Notes under the pieces: generated by a model
Seen by the model: only the letters and a program-made list of their open reading frames with translations
Told to the model about the DNA's origin: nothing
The model's database searches: none
Assembly (NCBI RefSeq): GCF_013408145.1
Contig: NZ_JACBZI010000001.1
Coordinates: forward strand, 1,781,501-1,845,500
DNA length: 64,000 nt
Reading direction: 5' to 3'
Source of the DNA: Nocardioides marinus
GTDB taxonomy: Bacteria > Actinomycetota > Actinomycetes > Propionibacteriales > Nocardioidaceae
Made by a program: the position numbers and the translations under genes
Shown here: positions 32,678 through 41,268 of the stretch, in pieces
Numbering within the stretch: position 1 is the first letter of the stretch
Layout: the number at the start of each line of letters is the position of its first letter

Positions 32678-33484
32678 TCAGATGGTCGCGACGGAGCCGG
32701 AGTCGACCCGCCAGTTGGACCCGTTGACGAAGCTCGCGCGCTCGGAGCAGAGGAAGGCCACGACGGCCGCCACCTCCTCGGGCTCGCCCCGGCGCCCGAG
32801 CTCCATGTGGGGGCGCTCGTCGGCCAGGAACGACGCGATGGCCTCGTCGACGGAGCAGCCGAGCTCGTCGGCGCGCTTCTCCATCATCGCGTCGGTCATC
32901 GGCGTGTGGATGAACGCCGGCGAGACGCAGTTGACCAGCAACCCCTCCTGGGCGTAGGTCTGCGAGAGCCCCTTGGCGAAGGCGAGCACGCCCGCCTTGG
33001 CCGCGCAGTAGGGCAGCTCGTCGTCGTAGGGCTGCACCGCGTCCTCGGAGGTGAGGTAGACGATGCGGCCCCAGCCGTCCCTGCGCAGCGACGGGAGGAC
33101 GGCCCGGGTCACGCGCACGGGCGCGAGCAGGTCGATGGTCAGGGTGTCGACCCAGCCGTCGTCGTCGATCTCGTGGAACTTGCCCTGGGCTCCGGTGACG
33201 CCTGCGGAGTGGACCAGGATGGACAGGCCCTTCTCGTCGGCGACCTCCTCGACCTGGCGGGCCAGCTGCTGCGCCGCCTCGTCGCTGGTGAGGTCGGCCG
33301 CGACCGTGTGCAGCCGGCCGGGCGCGGCGCCGAGCTGGGCGGCGGCCTCGTCGAGCGCCTCCTCGTCCTTGTCGGTCAGCACGACGGTCGCCCCCTCCTC
33401 CAGGAGGATGCGGGCCGTGTGCCAGCCGATGCCGGAGTCGCCGCCGGTGATCAGTGCAGTGCGTCCGTCCAGTCCGAGGTCCAT
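32678..33484 (-). CDS. Short-chain dehydrogenase/reductase
   Basis: 268 residues from ATG 33484. Cofactor motif TALITGGDSGIGWHTA (about 9-24), LVHSAGVTGAQGK, catalytic Ser in IVYLTSEDA and Tyr-x-x-x-Lys in LPYCAAKAGVLAFAKGL, and INCVSP-like VNCVSPAFIHTPMTD. The Asp after strand 2 (LTDKDEE) suggests NAD preference. It oxidises an alcohol or reduces a ketone; the substrate is unknown. The tandem with a flavin reductase suggests a catabolic step. It is divergent from the F420-type gene. Confidence 0.9.
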   Translation of the reverse strand: MDLGLDGRTALITGGDSGIGWHTARILLEEGATVVLTDKDEEALDEAAAQLGAAPGRLHTVAADLTSDEAAQQLARQVEEVADEKGLSILVHSAGVTGAQGKFHEIDDDGWVDTLTIDLLAPVRVTRAVLPSLRRDGWGRIVYLTSEDAVQPYDDELPYCAAKAGVLAFAKGLSQTYAQEGLLVNCVSPAFIHTPMTDAMMEKRADELGCSVDEAIASFLADERPHMELGRRGEPEEVAAVVAFLCSERASFVNGSNWRVDSGSVATI

Positions 33485-33583
33485 GCCCACGACGCTGCCC
33501 CGCCACCACACCGCCTGAACCACACGGAAGGGTGTGCATGGCCGGGTGAGGTCGCGGCGCGCCCGGCACGCTGCGATAGGGGC

Positions 33584-34564
33584 ATGTCGCGATTCGGGTA
33601 CACGTTGATGACCGAGCAGTCCGGGCCCAAGCAGCTGGTGGAGTACGCCGCCCGCGCCGAGCAGGTCGGCTTCGACCTGCTGGTGAGCAGCGACCACTAC
33701 TCACCGTGGCTCACGAGCCAGGGCCACGCGCCGTACGCCTGGACGGTGCTGGGTGCCGTGGCGCAGGCGACCTCGGACGTCGAGCTGATGACGTACGTGA
33801 CCTGCCCGACGATGCGCTACCACCCGGCCGTGGTCGCCCAGAAGGCCGCGACCCTGCAGATCCTGGCTGACGGCCGGTTCACCCTCGGGCTGGGCAGCGG
33901 GGAGAACCTCAACGAGCACGTGGTCGGCGAGGGGTGGCCGGCGGTGCAGACCCGGCAGGGGATGCTCGCCGAGGCGATCGAGGTCATCCGTCGGCTCCAC
34001 ACCGGCGACCTGGTCGACTTCGCCGGTGAGTTCTTCCAGGTGGACTCCGCGCGGATCTGGGACGTCCCGGAGCAGGGCGTCGACATCGGCGTCGCAGTCT
34101 CCGGTGACCGTTCGGTCGAGACCTTCGCCCCGCTGGCCGACCACCTCGTCGCCGTGGAGCCGAAGGCGGAGCTGATCTCGACCTGGAACGGGGTGCCCGG
34201 CGCGAAGCGGATCGGCGCGGAGGGTCGTGCGGTGGGTCAGATCCCCATCTGCTGGGGTCCGGACGAGGCGGAGGCCCGGGAGCTGGCGCACGACCAGTTC
34301 CGCTGGTTCGCCGGCGGCTGGTCGGTCAACGCCGACCTCCCGACCCCGGCCGGGTTCGCCGGCGCCACCCAGTTCGTCCGGCCCGAGGACGTGGCCGACA
34401 ACATCCCCTGCGGCCCTGACCTGGACAAGATCGCCGAGGCGGTCTCGGCCTTCTCCGAGGCCGGGTTCACCGACGTCGCCCTGGTGCAGATCGGCGACTC
34501 CACCCAGGAGGCGTTCCTGTCCGAGGCGGCCGGGCCACTGCTGGAGATCCTCCGGTCCTCGTGA
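33584..34564 (+). CDS. F420-dependent luciferase-like (LLM) oxidoreductase
   Basis: 326 residues. The family pattern is seen in the start FGYTLMTEQSGPKQLVEYA, SSDHYSPWLTSQGHAPYAW (about 35-53), VTCPTMRYHPAVVAQKAATL and LGLGSGENLNEHVVGEGWP (about 98-116). This corresponds to the F420-dependent glucose-6-phosphate dehydrogenase-like subgroup annotated as TIGR03557. It uses the deazaflavin F420 for a hydride transfer on an unknown substrate, and implies F420 synthesis elsewhere in the genome. Confidence 0.88.
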   Translation: MSRFGYTLMTEQSGPKQLVEYAARAEQVGFDLLVSSDHYSPWLTSQGHAPYAWTVLGAVAQATSDVELMTYVTCPTMRYHPAVVAQKAATLQILADGRFTLGLGSGENLNEHVVGEGWPAVQTRQGMLAEAIEVIRRLHTGDLVDFAGEFFQVDSARIWDVPEQGVDIGVAVSGDRSVETFAPLADHLVAVEPKAELISTWNGVPGAKRIGAEGRAVGQIPICWGPDEAEARELAHDQFRWFAGGWSVNADLPTPAGFAGATQFVRPEDVADNIPCGPDLDKIAEAVSAFSEAGFTDVALVQIGDSTQEAFLSEAAGPLLEILRSS

Positions 34565-34660
34565 CGCCGACGCTGTCGACGGGGGATGCAGGCACCCGTC
34601 GGCAGGAGAATCTCCCGCGATGTATTCGACAGGCGGGAAATCATCTGGCACCGTGCTCGT

Positions 34661-36127
34661 ATGAGCATCGAGACCTCCATCGCCGCCCTGGTCGAGGACG
34701 AGACCGGCCAGCCCTACCCCTACCGCCGCGTCGAGCTCGTCGAGCCCGACTGGACCCGGTTCCCGGGGTGGAAGGACGTCACGGCCGCGGAGTGGGAGTC
34801 GGTCCAGTGGCAGCGCAGCCACTGCGTGAAGAACCTCAAGCAGCTGCGTGAGGTCCTCGGCGACCTCGTCGACGAGCGGTTCTACGCCGACCTCGAGCGC
34901 GACCAGGCCGAGCGCGCCACGATGTCGATGCTCGTTCCGCCGCAGATGCTCAACACCATGGCGCCGCACGTCACGCCCAAGGGCCCGGGCAGCCTCACCG
35001 ACGCCTTCTACGCCGATCCGGTGCGCCACTACATGCTGCCGGTGCTCTCCGACCGTCGCACCGACTGGCCCAGCCACCCGCACGCGACCCGCGACAGCCT
35101 GCACGAGCACGACATGTGGGCGGTCGAGGGGCTCACCCACCGCTACCCCACCAAGGTCCTCGCCGAGCTGCTGCCCACCTGCCCGCAGTACTGCGGCCAC
35201 TGCACCCGCATGGACCTGGTCGGCAACTCCACGCCGACCGTCGAGAAGCTCAAGCTCACCGGCAAGCCGAACGACCGGCTCGGCGCCATGATCGACTACC
35301 TGCGTCGTACGCCGAGCGTGCGCGACGTCGTGGTCTCCGGCGGCGACGTCGCCAACATGCCCTGGCCCCGCCTCGAGGCCTTCCTCACCGAGCTGCTCAC
35401 CGTCGAGAACATCCGCGACATCCGGCTGGCGACCAAGGCCCTCATCGGCATGCCGCAGCACTGGCTGCAGCCCGACGTCGTCGAGGGCGTCCACCGGGTC
35501 GCCACCCTCGCGCGCAGCCAGGGCGTGAGCCTCGCGATGCACACCCACGCCAACCACGCGAACTCCGTGACCCCCATGGTCGCCCGGGGCGCGAAGGCGA
35601 TGCTCGACGCCGGCCTGCGGGACGTCCGCAACCAGGGCGTGCTCCTCAACGGCGTCAACGCCGACCCGCACGCGCTGCTAGACCTGTGCTTCCGGCTCCT
35701 CGACGGCGCCCAGGTCATGCCCTACTACTTCTACATGTGCGACATGATCCCGTTCTCGGAGCACTGGCGGGTCTCCGTCGCCGACGCCCAGCGCCTCCAG
35801 CACCACATCATGGGCTACCTGCCGGGCTACGCCACGCCGCGCATCGTCTGCGACGTGCCGTTCGTGGGCAAGCGCTGGGTCCACCAGATCGCCGGCTACG
35901 ACACCGAGCGCGGCATCTCGCACTGGACGAAGAACTACCGCACCTCCATCGAGGCCGGCGACGCCGAGGCGTTGAGCCGCACCTACACCTACTACGACCC
36001 GATCCACACCCTGCCCGAGGCCGGGCGCGCCTGGTGGGAGGAGCACGGCCGGCTCGACGAGTCCGCGCTCAAGGCCGCCGAGGTGGCCGAGGCGTCGCGT
36101 CGGACGGCGGCGCTGCAGGCCTGGTGA
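34661..36127 (+). CDS. KamA-family radical SAM protein (lysine 2,3-aminomutase homologue)
   Basis: 488 residues. The radical SAM cluster motif is CPQYCGHC (Cys174, Cys178, Cys181), followed by RMDLVGNS; VVVSGGDVANM is the SAM-binding segment. NGVNADP and YFYMCDMIPFSEHWR correspond to substrate-binding parts of lysine 2,3-aminomutase. By memory-based alignment, the PLP Schiff-base lysine of the clostridial enzyme (within PVSKG) falls at Asp375 (VSVADAQR) here and is missing. The protein is therefore a KamA relative with a possibly different reaction. A convergent Lrp regulator follows. The promoter is not obvious; ATG 34661 lacks a clear ribosome site. Confidence 0.82.
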   Translation: MSIETSIAALVEDETGQPYPYRRVELVEPDWTRFPGWKDVTAAEWESVQWQRSHCVKNLKQLREVLGDLVDERFYADLERDQAERATMSMLVPPQMLNTMAPHVTPKGPGSLTDAFYADPVRHYMLPVLSDRRTDWPSHPHATRDSLHEHDMWAVEGLTHRYPTKVLAELLPTCPQYCGHCTRMDLVGNSTPTVEKLKLTGKPNDRLGAMIDYLRRTPSVRDVVVSGGDVANMPWPRLEAFLTELLTVENIRDIRLATKALIGMPQHWLQPDVVEGVHRVATLARSQGVSLAMHTHANHANSVTPMVARGAKAMLDAGLRDVRNQGVLLNGVNADPHALLDLCFRLLDGAQVMPYYFYMCDMIPFSEHWRVSVADAQRLQHHIMGYLPGYATPRIVCDVPFVGKRWVHQIAGYDTERGISHWTKNYRTSIEAGDAEALSRTYTYYDPIHTLPEAGRAWWEEHGRLDESALKAAEVAEASRRTAALQAW

Positions 36128-36134
36128 CTGATCG

Positions 36135-36174
36135 CTGGTCGAGCAGCGAGCGCCAGCGAGCGGGCGTCGAGACC
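36135..36174. repeat. GC-rich extragenic repeat between kamA-like and lrp genes
   Basis: The segment CTGGTCGAGCAGCGAGCG, then CCAGCGAGCGGGCGTCGAGACC, fills nearly the whole gap between the convergent stops. It has internal repeats (CAGCGAGCG type) and GGTC / GAGACC edges. From memory, very similar sequences occur scattered in Nocardioides genomes as extragenic palindromes; only one copy is in this window. It may also end transcription from both sides. Confidence 0.4.
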
Positions 36175-36632
36175 TACTCCCCCGTGACCGGCCGGTTCTC
36201 GTAGTAGGTCGTGAGGACGATGGTGGTGCGGGTCGACACGTTGGCCGCGGACCGGATGCGTGCCAGCAGGTCCTCCAGGGCGGCGGGCGTCGTCGAGCGC
36301 ACCTTCAGGACGTAGGACTCCTCGCCCGCGACCGACCAGCAGGACTCGATCTCGGGGATGTGCTCCAGCCGTGCGGCGCAGTCGTCGGGCTGGGAGGGGT
36401 CGATGGGGCGGATCGAGATGAACGCCGCCAGCGGCAGTCCGATGTCGGCGTGGTTGATCGTCGCGCCGTACCCCTGGATCAGCCCGCGCTGCTCCAGGCG
36501 CTTGACCCGCTGGTGCACCGCCGACGTCGACAGGCCGGTCGCCTTCCCGAGATCGGTGAAGGACATCCGGCCGTCCTCGGCCAGCAGCTGGAGGATCTTG
36601 CGGTCGGTGGGCTCCACGGCGGACTGACTCAC
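36174..36632 (-). CDS. Lrp/AsnC-family transcriptional regulator
   Basis: 152 residues from GTG 36632. N-terminal winged HTH: DRKILQLLAEDGRMSFTDLG, then GLSTSAVHQRVKRLEQRGLI (about 9-55). The C-terminal RAM domain binds an amino acid (AAFISIRPIDPSQ, SCWSVAGEESYVLKVR, TTIVLTTYYENRPV). These proteins sense amino acids, so control of the adjacent KamA-like gene is plausible. TAGGGT lies 7 nt before the start, within an inverted repeat shared with the divergent exonuclease gene. Confidence 0.92.
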   Translation of the reverse strand: MSQSAVEPTDRKILQLLAEDGRMSFTDLGKATGLSTSAVHQRVKRLEQRGLIQGYGATINHADIGLPLAAFISIRPIDPSQPDDCAARLEHIPEIESCWSVAGEESYVLKVRSTTPAALEDLLARIRSAANVSTRTTIVLTTYYENRPVTGE

Positions 36633-36635
36633 GTG

Positions 36636-36684
36636 CGACACCCTAGGCCCCCGCACGCCGCGGGGCAGGCCCCCTAGGGTGTCG
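36636..36684. promoter_or_regulatory. Mirror-image divergent promoters of the lrp and exonuclease genes
   Basis: CGACACCCTAGG (36636-36647) and CCTAGGGTGTCG (36673-36684) are perfect 12-bp inverted copies. Each supplies a TAGGGT -10-like box 6-7 nt before a GTG start on its own strand, so both genes look leaderless. The symmetry may also allow one regulator, perhaps Lrp, to act on both. Confidence 0.5.
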
Positions 36685-36686
36685 TC

Positions 36687-37637
36687 GTGCCGCGAACCGA
36701 CCGCCTGATGCTCCTGGACACCGCCTCGATGTACTTCCGGGCCTTCTTCGGGGTGCCGGAGATCCTTGCCCCCGACGGCACACCGGTGAACGCGGTGCGC
36801 GGCCTCCTGGACTTCATCAGCCGCCTCGTGGAGCAGTACGAGCCGCGCGACCTGGTCTGCTGCTGGGACGACGACTGGCGCCCGCAGTGGCGCGTCGACC
36901 TGGTGCCGACGTACAAGGCGCACCGCGTCGTGGAGGTGGTCGAGGGCTCCGCCGACGTCGAGGAGGTGCCCGACCCGCTCGAGGTGCAGGTGCCGATCAT
37001 CCGCGACGTGCTGGCCGCCCTGGGGATCGTGGTCGTCGGTGCCCCCGAGGCCGAGGCCGACGACGTCATCGGCACCCTCGCCACCGACGCGGGACAGCCG
37101 GTCGACGTGGTGACCGGTGACCGCGACCTGTTCCAGCTCGTGCACGACGGCTCCACGGGCGCGGGCTCCGCCGACGAGGTGCGCATCCTCTACATCGCCC
37201 GCGGGGTCGGCAACCACGAGCGGGTCACCGAGGAGTGGGTGCGCGAGAAGTACGCCGTCGAGGCCTCGCAGTACGCCGACTTCGCGACCCTGCGCGGGGA
37301 CACCTCCGACGGGCTGCCCGGGGTCAAGGGCGTGGGTGAGAAGACCGCCGCGACCCTGCTGCAGCGCTTCACCGACCTGGACGGGATCCTCACCGCCGCC
37401 TCGGACCCCGAGGCGGACATGGCCCCCGGCGTCCGCGCCAAGATCAAGGCCGCGGCGGACTACCTGGCCGTGGCACCCGAGGTCGTCGCGGTGCGCCGCA
37501 CCCTCGACGTTCCCCGCACCGGGTTCACGCTCCCCACCGAGCCCGCCGACGCCGCCCGGCTCTCCTCGCTGGCCGCGGAGTACAACCTCGAGGGACCCGT
37601 CGAGCGTCTCACCACCGTGCTGGCCTCACTGGGCTGA
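36687..37637 (+). CDS. 5'-3' exonuclease (FEN-like, PolA N-terminal domain type)
   Basis: 316 residues from GTG 36687. It resembles the exonuclease domain of DNA polymerase I standing alone: LMLLDTASMYFRAFFG (first acidic site), WDDDWRPQWR, PEAEADDVIGTLA, VVTGDRDLFQLV (about 140-151) and the helix-three-turn-helix GDTSDGLPGVKGVGEKTAATLL (about 208-229). It would trim 5' flaps or RNA primers with two metals. Actinobacteria often carry such a stand-alone copy in addition to polA. Usual length. Confidence 0.92.
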   Translation: MPRTDRLMLLDTASMYFRAFFGVPEILAPDGTPVNAVRGLLDFISRLVEQYEPRDLVCCWDDDWRPQWRVDLVPTYKAHRVVEVVEGSADVEEVPDPLEVQVPIIRDVLAALGIVVVGAPEAEADDVIGTLATDAGQPVDVVTGDRDLFQLVHDGSTGAGSADEVRILYIARGVGNHERVTEEWVREKYAVEASQYADFATLRGDTSDGLPGVKGVGEKTAATLLQRFTDLDGILTAASDPEADMAPGVRAKIKAAADYLAVAPEVVAVRRTLDVPRTGFTLPTEPADAARLSSLAAEYNLEGPVERLTTVLASLG

Positions 37638-37694
37638 AGCCCTCCCACCCGTTCGGGCGAGCTCCGGCGCCGGCAGGCCCGTAGCGTCGAGGGC

Positions 37695-38351
37695 ATGACT
37701 CGTATCGCTGTCGTCGGCGGCCACGGACAGGTGGCCAAGCACCTCCACATCGCCCTGCGCCGCTCGGAGCACACGCCCGTGGCGCTGGTGCGCAACCCCG
37801 ACTACCGCGAGGAGCTCGAGGGCCTCGGAGCCGAGGTGCGCCTCCTGGACATCGAGGCCGACGATGCCGCGGCGTTCGCGAACGCCTTCGAGGGGTGCGG
37901 GGCGGTCGTGTTCGCCGCCGGTGGTGGCCCGGACGGCGACATCGAGCGCAAGCGCACCGTCGACCTGGAGGGCTCGCTGAAGTCGATCGAGGGGGCGCGT
38001 CGCGCCGGCATCGGCCGGTTCGTCCAGCTCTCCGCCATCGGGGTCGACAACCCCGTGCCCCAGGACACCGAGCCGGTGTGGCGCGCCTACGTCGAGGCCA
38101 AGCGCGACGCGGACGCCGCTCTGCGCGACTCCGGCCTGGACTGGACGATCATCCGTCCCGGTCGCCTCACCGACGACCCCGCCACCGACGCCGTGCGGCT
38201 GGCGCCCGAGGTGGAGCCCGGCGAGATCCCGCGCGCCGACGTGGGAGCGGTCCTGGCCGCGGTCCTCGACGAGCCGGGCACCGTCGGCCAGCAGGTGGAC
38301 CTCGTGGCCGGCAACGACACCGTCGCCGACGCCGTACGCGCCCTCGTCTGA
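37695..38351 (+). CDS. NAD(P)H-binding atypical SDR protein
   Basis: 218 residues. The N-terminal MTRIAVVGGHGQVAKHLHIAL is a dinucleotide motif (GGHGQVA, an SDRa-type GxxGxxG). LDIEADDAAAFANAFEGCGAVVFAAG and VQLSAIGVDN, EAKRDADAALRDSGLDWTIIRPGRLTDDP complete the YwnB/NmrA-like pattern. The catalytic Tyr-Lys pair is not clear (AYVEAKRD is the candidate). It may be a redox sensor or reductase. ATG 37695 has TAGCGT 7 nt upstream (leaderless). Two hairpins follow the stop. Confidence 0.87.
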   Translation: MTRIAVVGGHGQVAKHLHIALRRSEHTPVALVRNPDYREELEGLGAEVRLLDIEADDAAAFANAFEGCGAVVFAAGGGPDGDIERKRTVDLEGSLKSIEGARRAGIGRFVQLSAIGVDNPVPQDTEPVWRAYVEAKRDADAALRDSGLDWTIIRPGRLTDDPATDAVRLAPEVEPGEIPRADVGAVLAAVLDEPGTVGQQVDLVAGNDTVADAVRALV

Positions 38352-38365
38352 GCGTCGTCCCCGCC

Positions 38366-38434
38366 GAGCCGGCGTATCAATACGCCGGCTCGACCACCAC
38401 GGCCCGCCGAGCCGGCGTATCAATACGCCGGTTC
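38366..38434. terminator. Two tandem hairpins between convergent genes
   Basis: GAGCCGGCGTA-TCAA-TACGCCGGCTC (38366-38391) and the same unit with one G-U pair (38409-38434) are 11-bp stems on a 4-nt TCAA loop, 43 bp apart. They lie between the stops of the NAD(P)H-binding gene and helY, which converge, and read as terminators in either direction. Confidence 0.75.
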
Positions 38435-38450
38435 GGCCGTGTCGGGGTCC

Positions 38451-41258
38451 CTACTCGGCCAGACCGGACATGGCGACGACGCCGCGGCGCAGGCGGTCCA
38501 CGACCTGGCGCGCGGTGTGCCGCAGGGGGCTGTCCCCCGCGGCGTCGGCGACCTGTCCGGCGAGGTCGAGCAGCTGCTTCATCCAGCGCACGAAGTCACC
38601 TGCAGACAGCTCACTCTCGCCGAGGACCTCGTCGAGGTCGTCGCCCTCGCACCACCGGTAGGCGATCCAGGCGAAGCCGAGGTCCGGCTGGCGCAGGAAG
38701 TCCAGGTGGTTCTCCTTCTCCAGCCGGTCCAGCTCGCCCCACAGCCGCACGGTCGCGCCGATCGCCTGCTTCGTGGCCCCACCGGGGACCCGGGGCGAGC
38801 GCGCATCGTCGGGGCGCCGCGCCTCGAAGCACAGCGTGGACAGCGCCGCGGCGAGCCCCGGGGCGTCCAGGTCGGCCCAGACACCGCGCCGGATGCACTC
38901 GGCCGCCACCAGGTCCAGCTCGGAGTAGAGCCGGCGCAGGTGCGCACCCTCGGTCGTCACGCGGGCCTCGTCGCCCTCGGCGGTGAGGTAGCCCAGCGAG
39001 GTGAGGACGTCGCAGACGCGGTCGAACTGCCGGGCCACGGTGTTGGTGCGGTTCTCTACCCGACGGCGCAGCGTGGCGGCGTCCTTGTCCAGCTTGAACC
39101 AGCGCTCGGCCCAGCGGGCGTGGTCCTCGCGGTCGGGGCACCCGTGGCAGGGGTGCGCCTTGAGCTCACGGCGCAGGTCGGTGATCTCCTGCTCCCACGG
39201 CGCCGGGCCCCCCGTACGCCGCTGGGCGGCCGCCTGCCCGCGCGGCAGGTCCCTGGTGCGTTCACGCAGCTGGTGGGCGAGGTCGCGGCGCATCTGCGCG
39301 TTGCGGGGGTTGAACGTCTTGGGCACGCGCATCCGCGTCAGCGCCTCCACCGGCACCGGGAAGTCCATCATCGCCAGCCGGCGCGCCTGGCGCTCCTGGG
39401 TGACCACGTAGGGGCGCGGGCCCTCCGGTGACCAGCCCGGGTCGATGACGACGGCGTACCCGGCGAACTTGCCGGTGGGCACCTCGATGACGTCACCGGT
39501 CTTGAGGAACTTCAAGGAGGCGACGGCCTCCTGACGCTGGTCCTCGCGGCGTTGGCGGCTGGCGCCCTTCTCCAGCTTGTTGATCCGGTGCCGCAGGCCG
39601 GCGTACTCGATGAAGTCGCCCTGGTCGCAGGCGGCCGCCTCGGCGTAGCCGTCGAGCGCCTCCTCGGCCTTGCGCAGCTGCCGCGCCAGACCGACGACCG
39701 CCTTGTCGGCCTGGAACTGGGCGAAGGACTGCTCCAGGAGCTCGCGTGCCGTCACCCGGCCGAACTGGCTGACCAGGTTGACGGCCATGTTGTAGGAGGG
39801 CCGGAAGGAGCTGCGCAACGGGTAGGTGCGGGTGGAGGCCAGGCCGGCCAGCTCGCGCGGGTCGGTGCCCGGCTGCCAGAGCACGACGCCGTGGCCCTCG
39901 GTGTCCAGGCCGCGACGACCGGCTCGGCCGGTGAGCTGGGTGTACTCCCCCGGCGTGATGTCGGCGTGGGTCTCGCCGTTCCACTTGGTGAGCTTCTCGA
40001 TCACCACCGTCCGGGCGGGCATGTTGATGCCCAGCGCGAGGGTCTCGGTGGCGAAGACGACCTTGCACAGGCCGCGGACGTAGAGCTCCTCCACGATCTG
40101 CTTGAAGGCCGGCAGCATGCCGGCGTGGTGGGCTGCGACGCCACGGGTGAGGCCGTCGAGGAAGTCGTGGTAGCCGAGCACGTGCAGGTCGTCGGGGTCG
40201 AGGTGCTTGGTGGCGTCCTCGACGAAGGCGAAGACCTCGTCGCGCTCCTCGGGCGTGGTCAGCCGCACGCCGGCGGCCAGGCACTGGGTCACGGCCGCGT
40301 CGCAGCCGACCCGGCTGAAGATGAACACGATCGCGGGCAGCAGCCGGTCCCGCTCGAGGCGGGTGATGACGTCGGGGCGGCTCGGCACCCAGACCCGGCG
40401 CCCGTTGCCGGACCTCGGCCCGGACTGCCGGCCGCCGCCGCGGCGGTCGCGCGGGGAGCGTCGGTCGCGGATGCGCGAGGCGGCCCAGTCGTCGCGGGCC
40501 ACCTTGAGCAGCTCCTCGTTGACCGGGGCGCCCTCCTTGACGAAGCCCGCGGCGGCGTCCACGTCGGAGGAGGCGAAGAGGTCCAGCAGCCGACGCCCCA
40601 CCATCACGTGCTGGAACAGCGGCACGGGGCGGCGCTCCTCCAGGATCGTGGAGGTGTCCCCGCGCACCGTCTCCAGCCACTCGCCGAACTCCTCGGCGTT
40701 GGACACGGTCGCCGAGAGCGCCACCAGCCCCACCGACTCCGGCAGGTGGATGATGACCTCCTCCCACACCGCCCCGCGGCTGCGGTCGGCGAGGTAGTGC
40801 ACCTCGTCCATCACCACGAAACCGAGCCGGTCCAGGGTCCGAGAGCCCGCGTAGAGCATGTTGCGCAGGACCTCGGTGGTCATCACGACGATCGACGCCT
40901 CGCCGTTGACGGTGTTGTCACCGGTGAGCAGACCGACCTCGTCGGGACCGTAGCGCGCCACCAGGTCGGCGTACTTCTGGTTCGAGAGGGCCTTGATCGG
41001 CGTGGTGTAGAACGCCTTGCGGCCCTGCGAGAGGGCCAGGTGGATGGCGAACTCCCCCACCACCGTCTTGCCGGAGCCGGTCGGGGCGGCGACGAGCACC
41101 CCCCGACCGTCCTCGATGTCCTGGCAGGCCGCGATCTGGAACTCGTCGAGCGGGAAGCCGTAGAGCTCACGGAAGTCGGCCAGCACGGGGTGGGACTGGC
41201 TGCGGCGGAAGGCGGCGTACCGCTCGGCCGGGCTCTGGTCACCGGTCGCGTCACTCAC
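38451..41258 (-). CDS. helY: Ski2/Mtr4-like DEAD/DEAH-box RNA helicase HelY
   Basis: 935 residues from GTG 41258 (TAGGTT 7 nt upstream). Walker A AAPTGSGKTVVGEFA (about 57-71), DEVHYLAD, SATVSN and QLTGRAGRRGLD (motif VI) are all present. The C-terminal region carries the KOW-like and DSHCT domains of the Mtr4 type. Close to mycobacterial HelY. It is thought to unwind structured RNA for turnover, with ATP. It is the last gene of the pafBC-tatAC block. Confidence 0.93.
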   Translation of the reverse strand: MSDATGDQSPAERYAAFRRSQSHPVLADFRELYGFPLDEFQIAACQDIEDGRGVLVAAPTGSGKTVVGEFAIHLALSQGRKAFYTTPIKALSNQKYADLVARYGPDEVGLLTGDNTVNGEASIVVMTTEVLRNMLYAGSRTLDRLGFVVMDEVHYLADRSRGAVWEEVIIHLPESVGLVALSATVSNAEEFGEWLETVRGDTSTILEERRPVPLFQHVMVGRRLLDLFASSDVDAAAGFVKEGAPVNEELLKVARDDWAASRIRDRRSPRDRRGGGRQSGPRSGNGRRVWVPSRPDVITRLERDRLLPAIVFIFSRVGCDAAVTQCLAAGVRLTTPEERDEVFAFVEDATKHLDPDDLHVLGYHDFLDGLTRGVAAHHAGMLPAFKQIVEELYVRGLCKVVFATETLALGINMPARTVVIEKLTKWNGETHADITPGEYTQLTGRAGRRGLDTEGHGVVLWQPGTDPRELAGLASTRTYPLRSSFRPSYNMAVNLVSQFGRVTARELLEQSFAQFQADKAVVGLARQLRKAEEALDGYAEAAACDQGDFIEYAGLRHRINKLEKGASRQRREDQRQEAVASLKFLKTGDVIEVPTGKFAGYAVVIDPGWSPEGPRPYVVTQERQARRLAMMDFPVPVEALTRMRVPKTFNPRNAQMRRDLAHQLRERTRDLPRGQAAAQRRTGGPAPWEQEITDLRRELKAHPCHGCPDREDHARWAERWFKLDKDAATLRRRVENRTNTVARQFDRVCDVLTSLGYLTAEGDEARVTTEGAHLRRLYSELDLVAAECIRRGVWADLDAPGLAAALSTLCFEARRPDDARSPRVPGGATKQAIGATVRLWGELDRLEKENHLDFLRQPDLGFAWIAYRWCEGDDLDEVLGESELSAGDFVRWMKQLLDLAGQVADAAGDSPLRHTARQVVDRLRRGVVAMSGLAE

Positions 41259-41268
41259 GGCCCCCAAC

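Noticed and set aside
33701..35671. Very long open frame (656 codons) on the minus strand opposite the F420-type and KamA-like genes
   Set aside because: It is antisense to two well-recognised genes and shows the Gly/Arg/Val/Asp-rich composition of shadow frames in GC-rich DNA.
38366..38434. Possible integron attC or att sites
   Set aside because: Simple perfect hairpins with a TCAA loop between convergent genes; no integrase. Terminators explain them.
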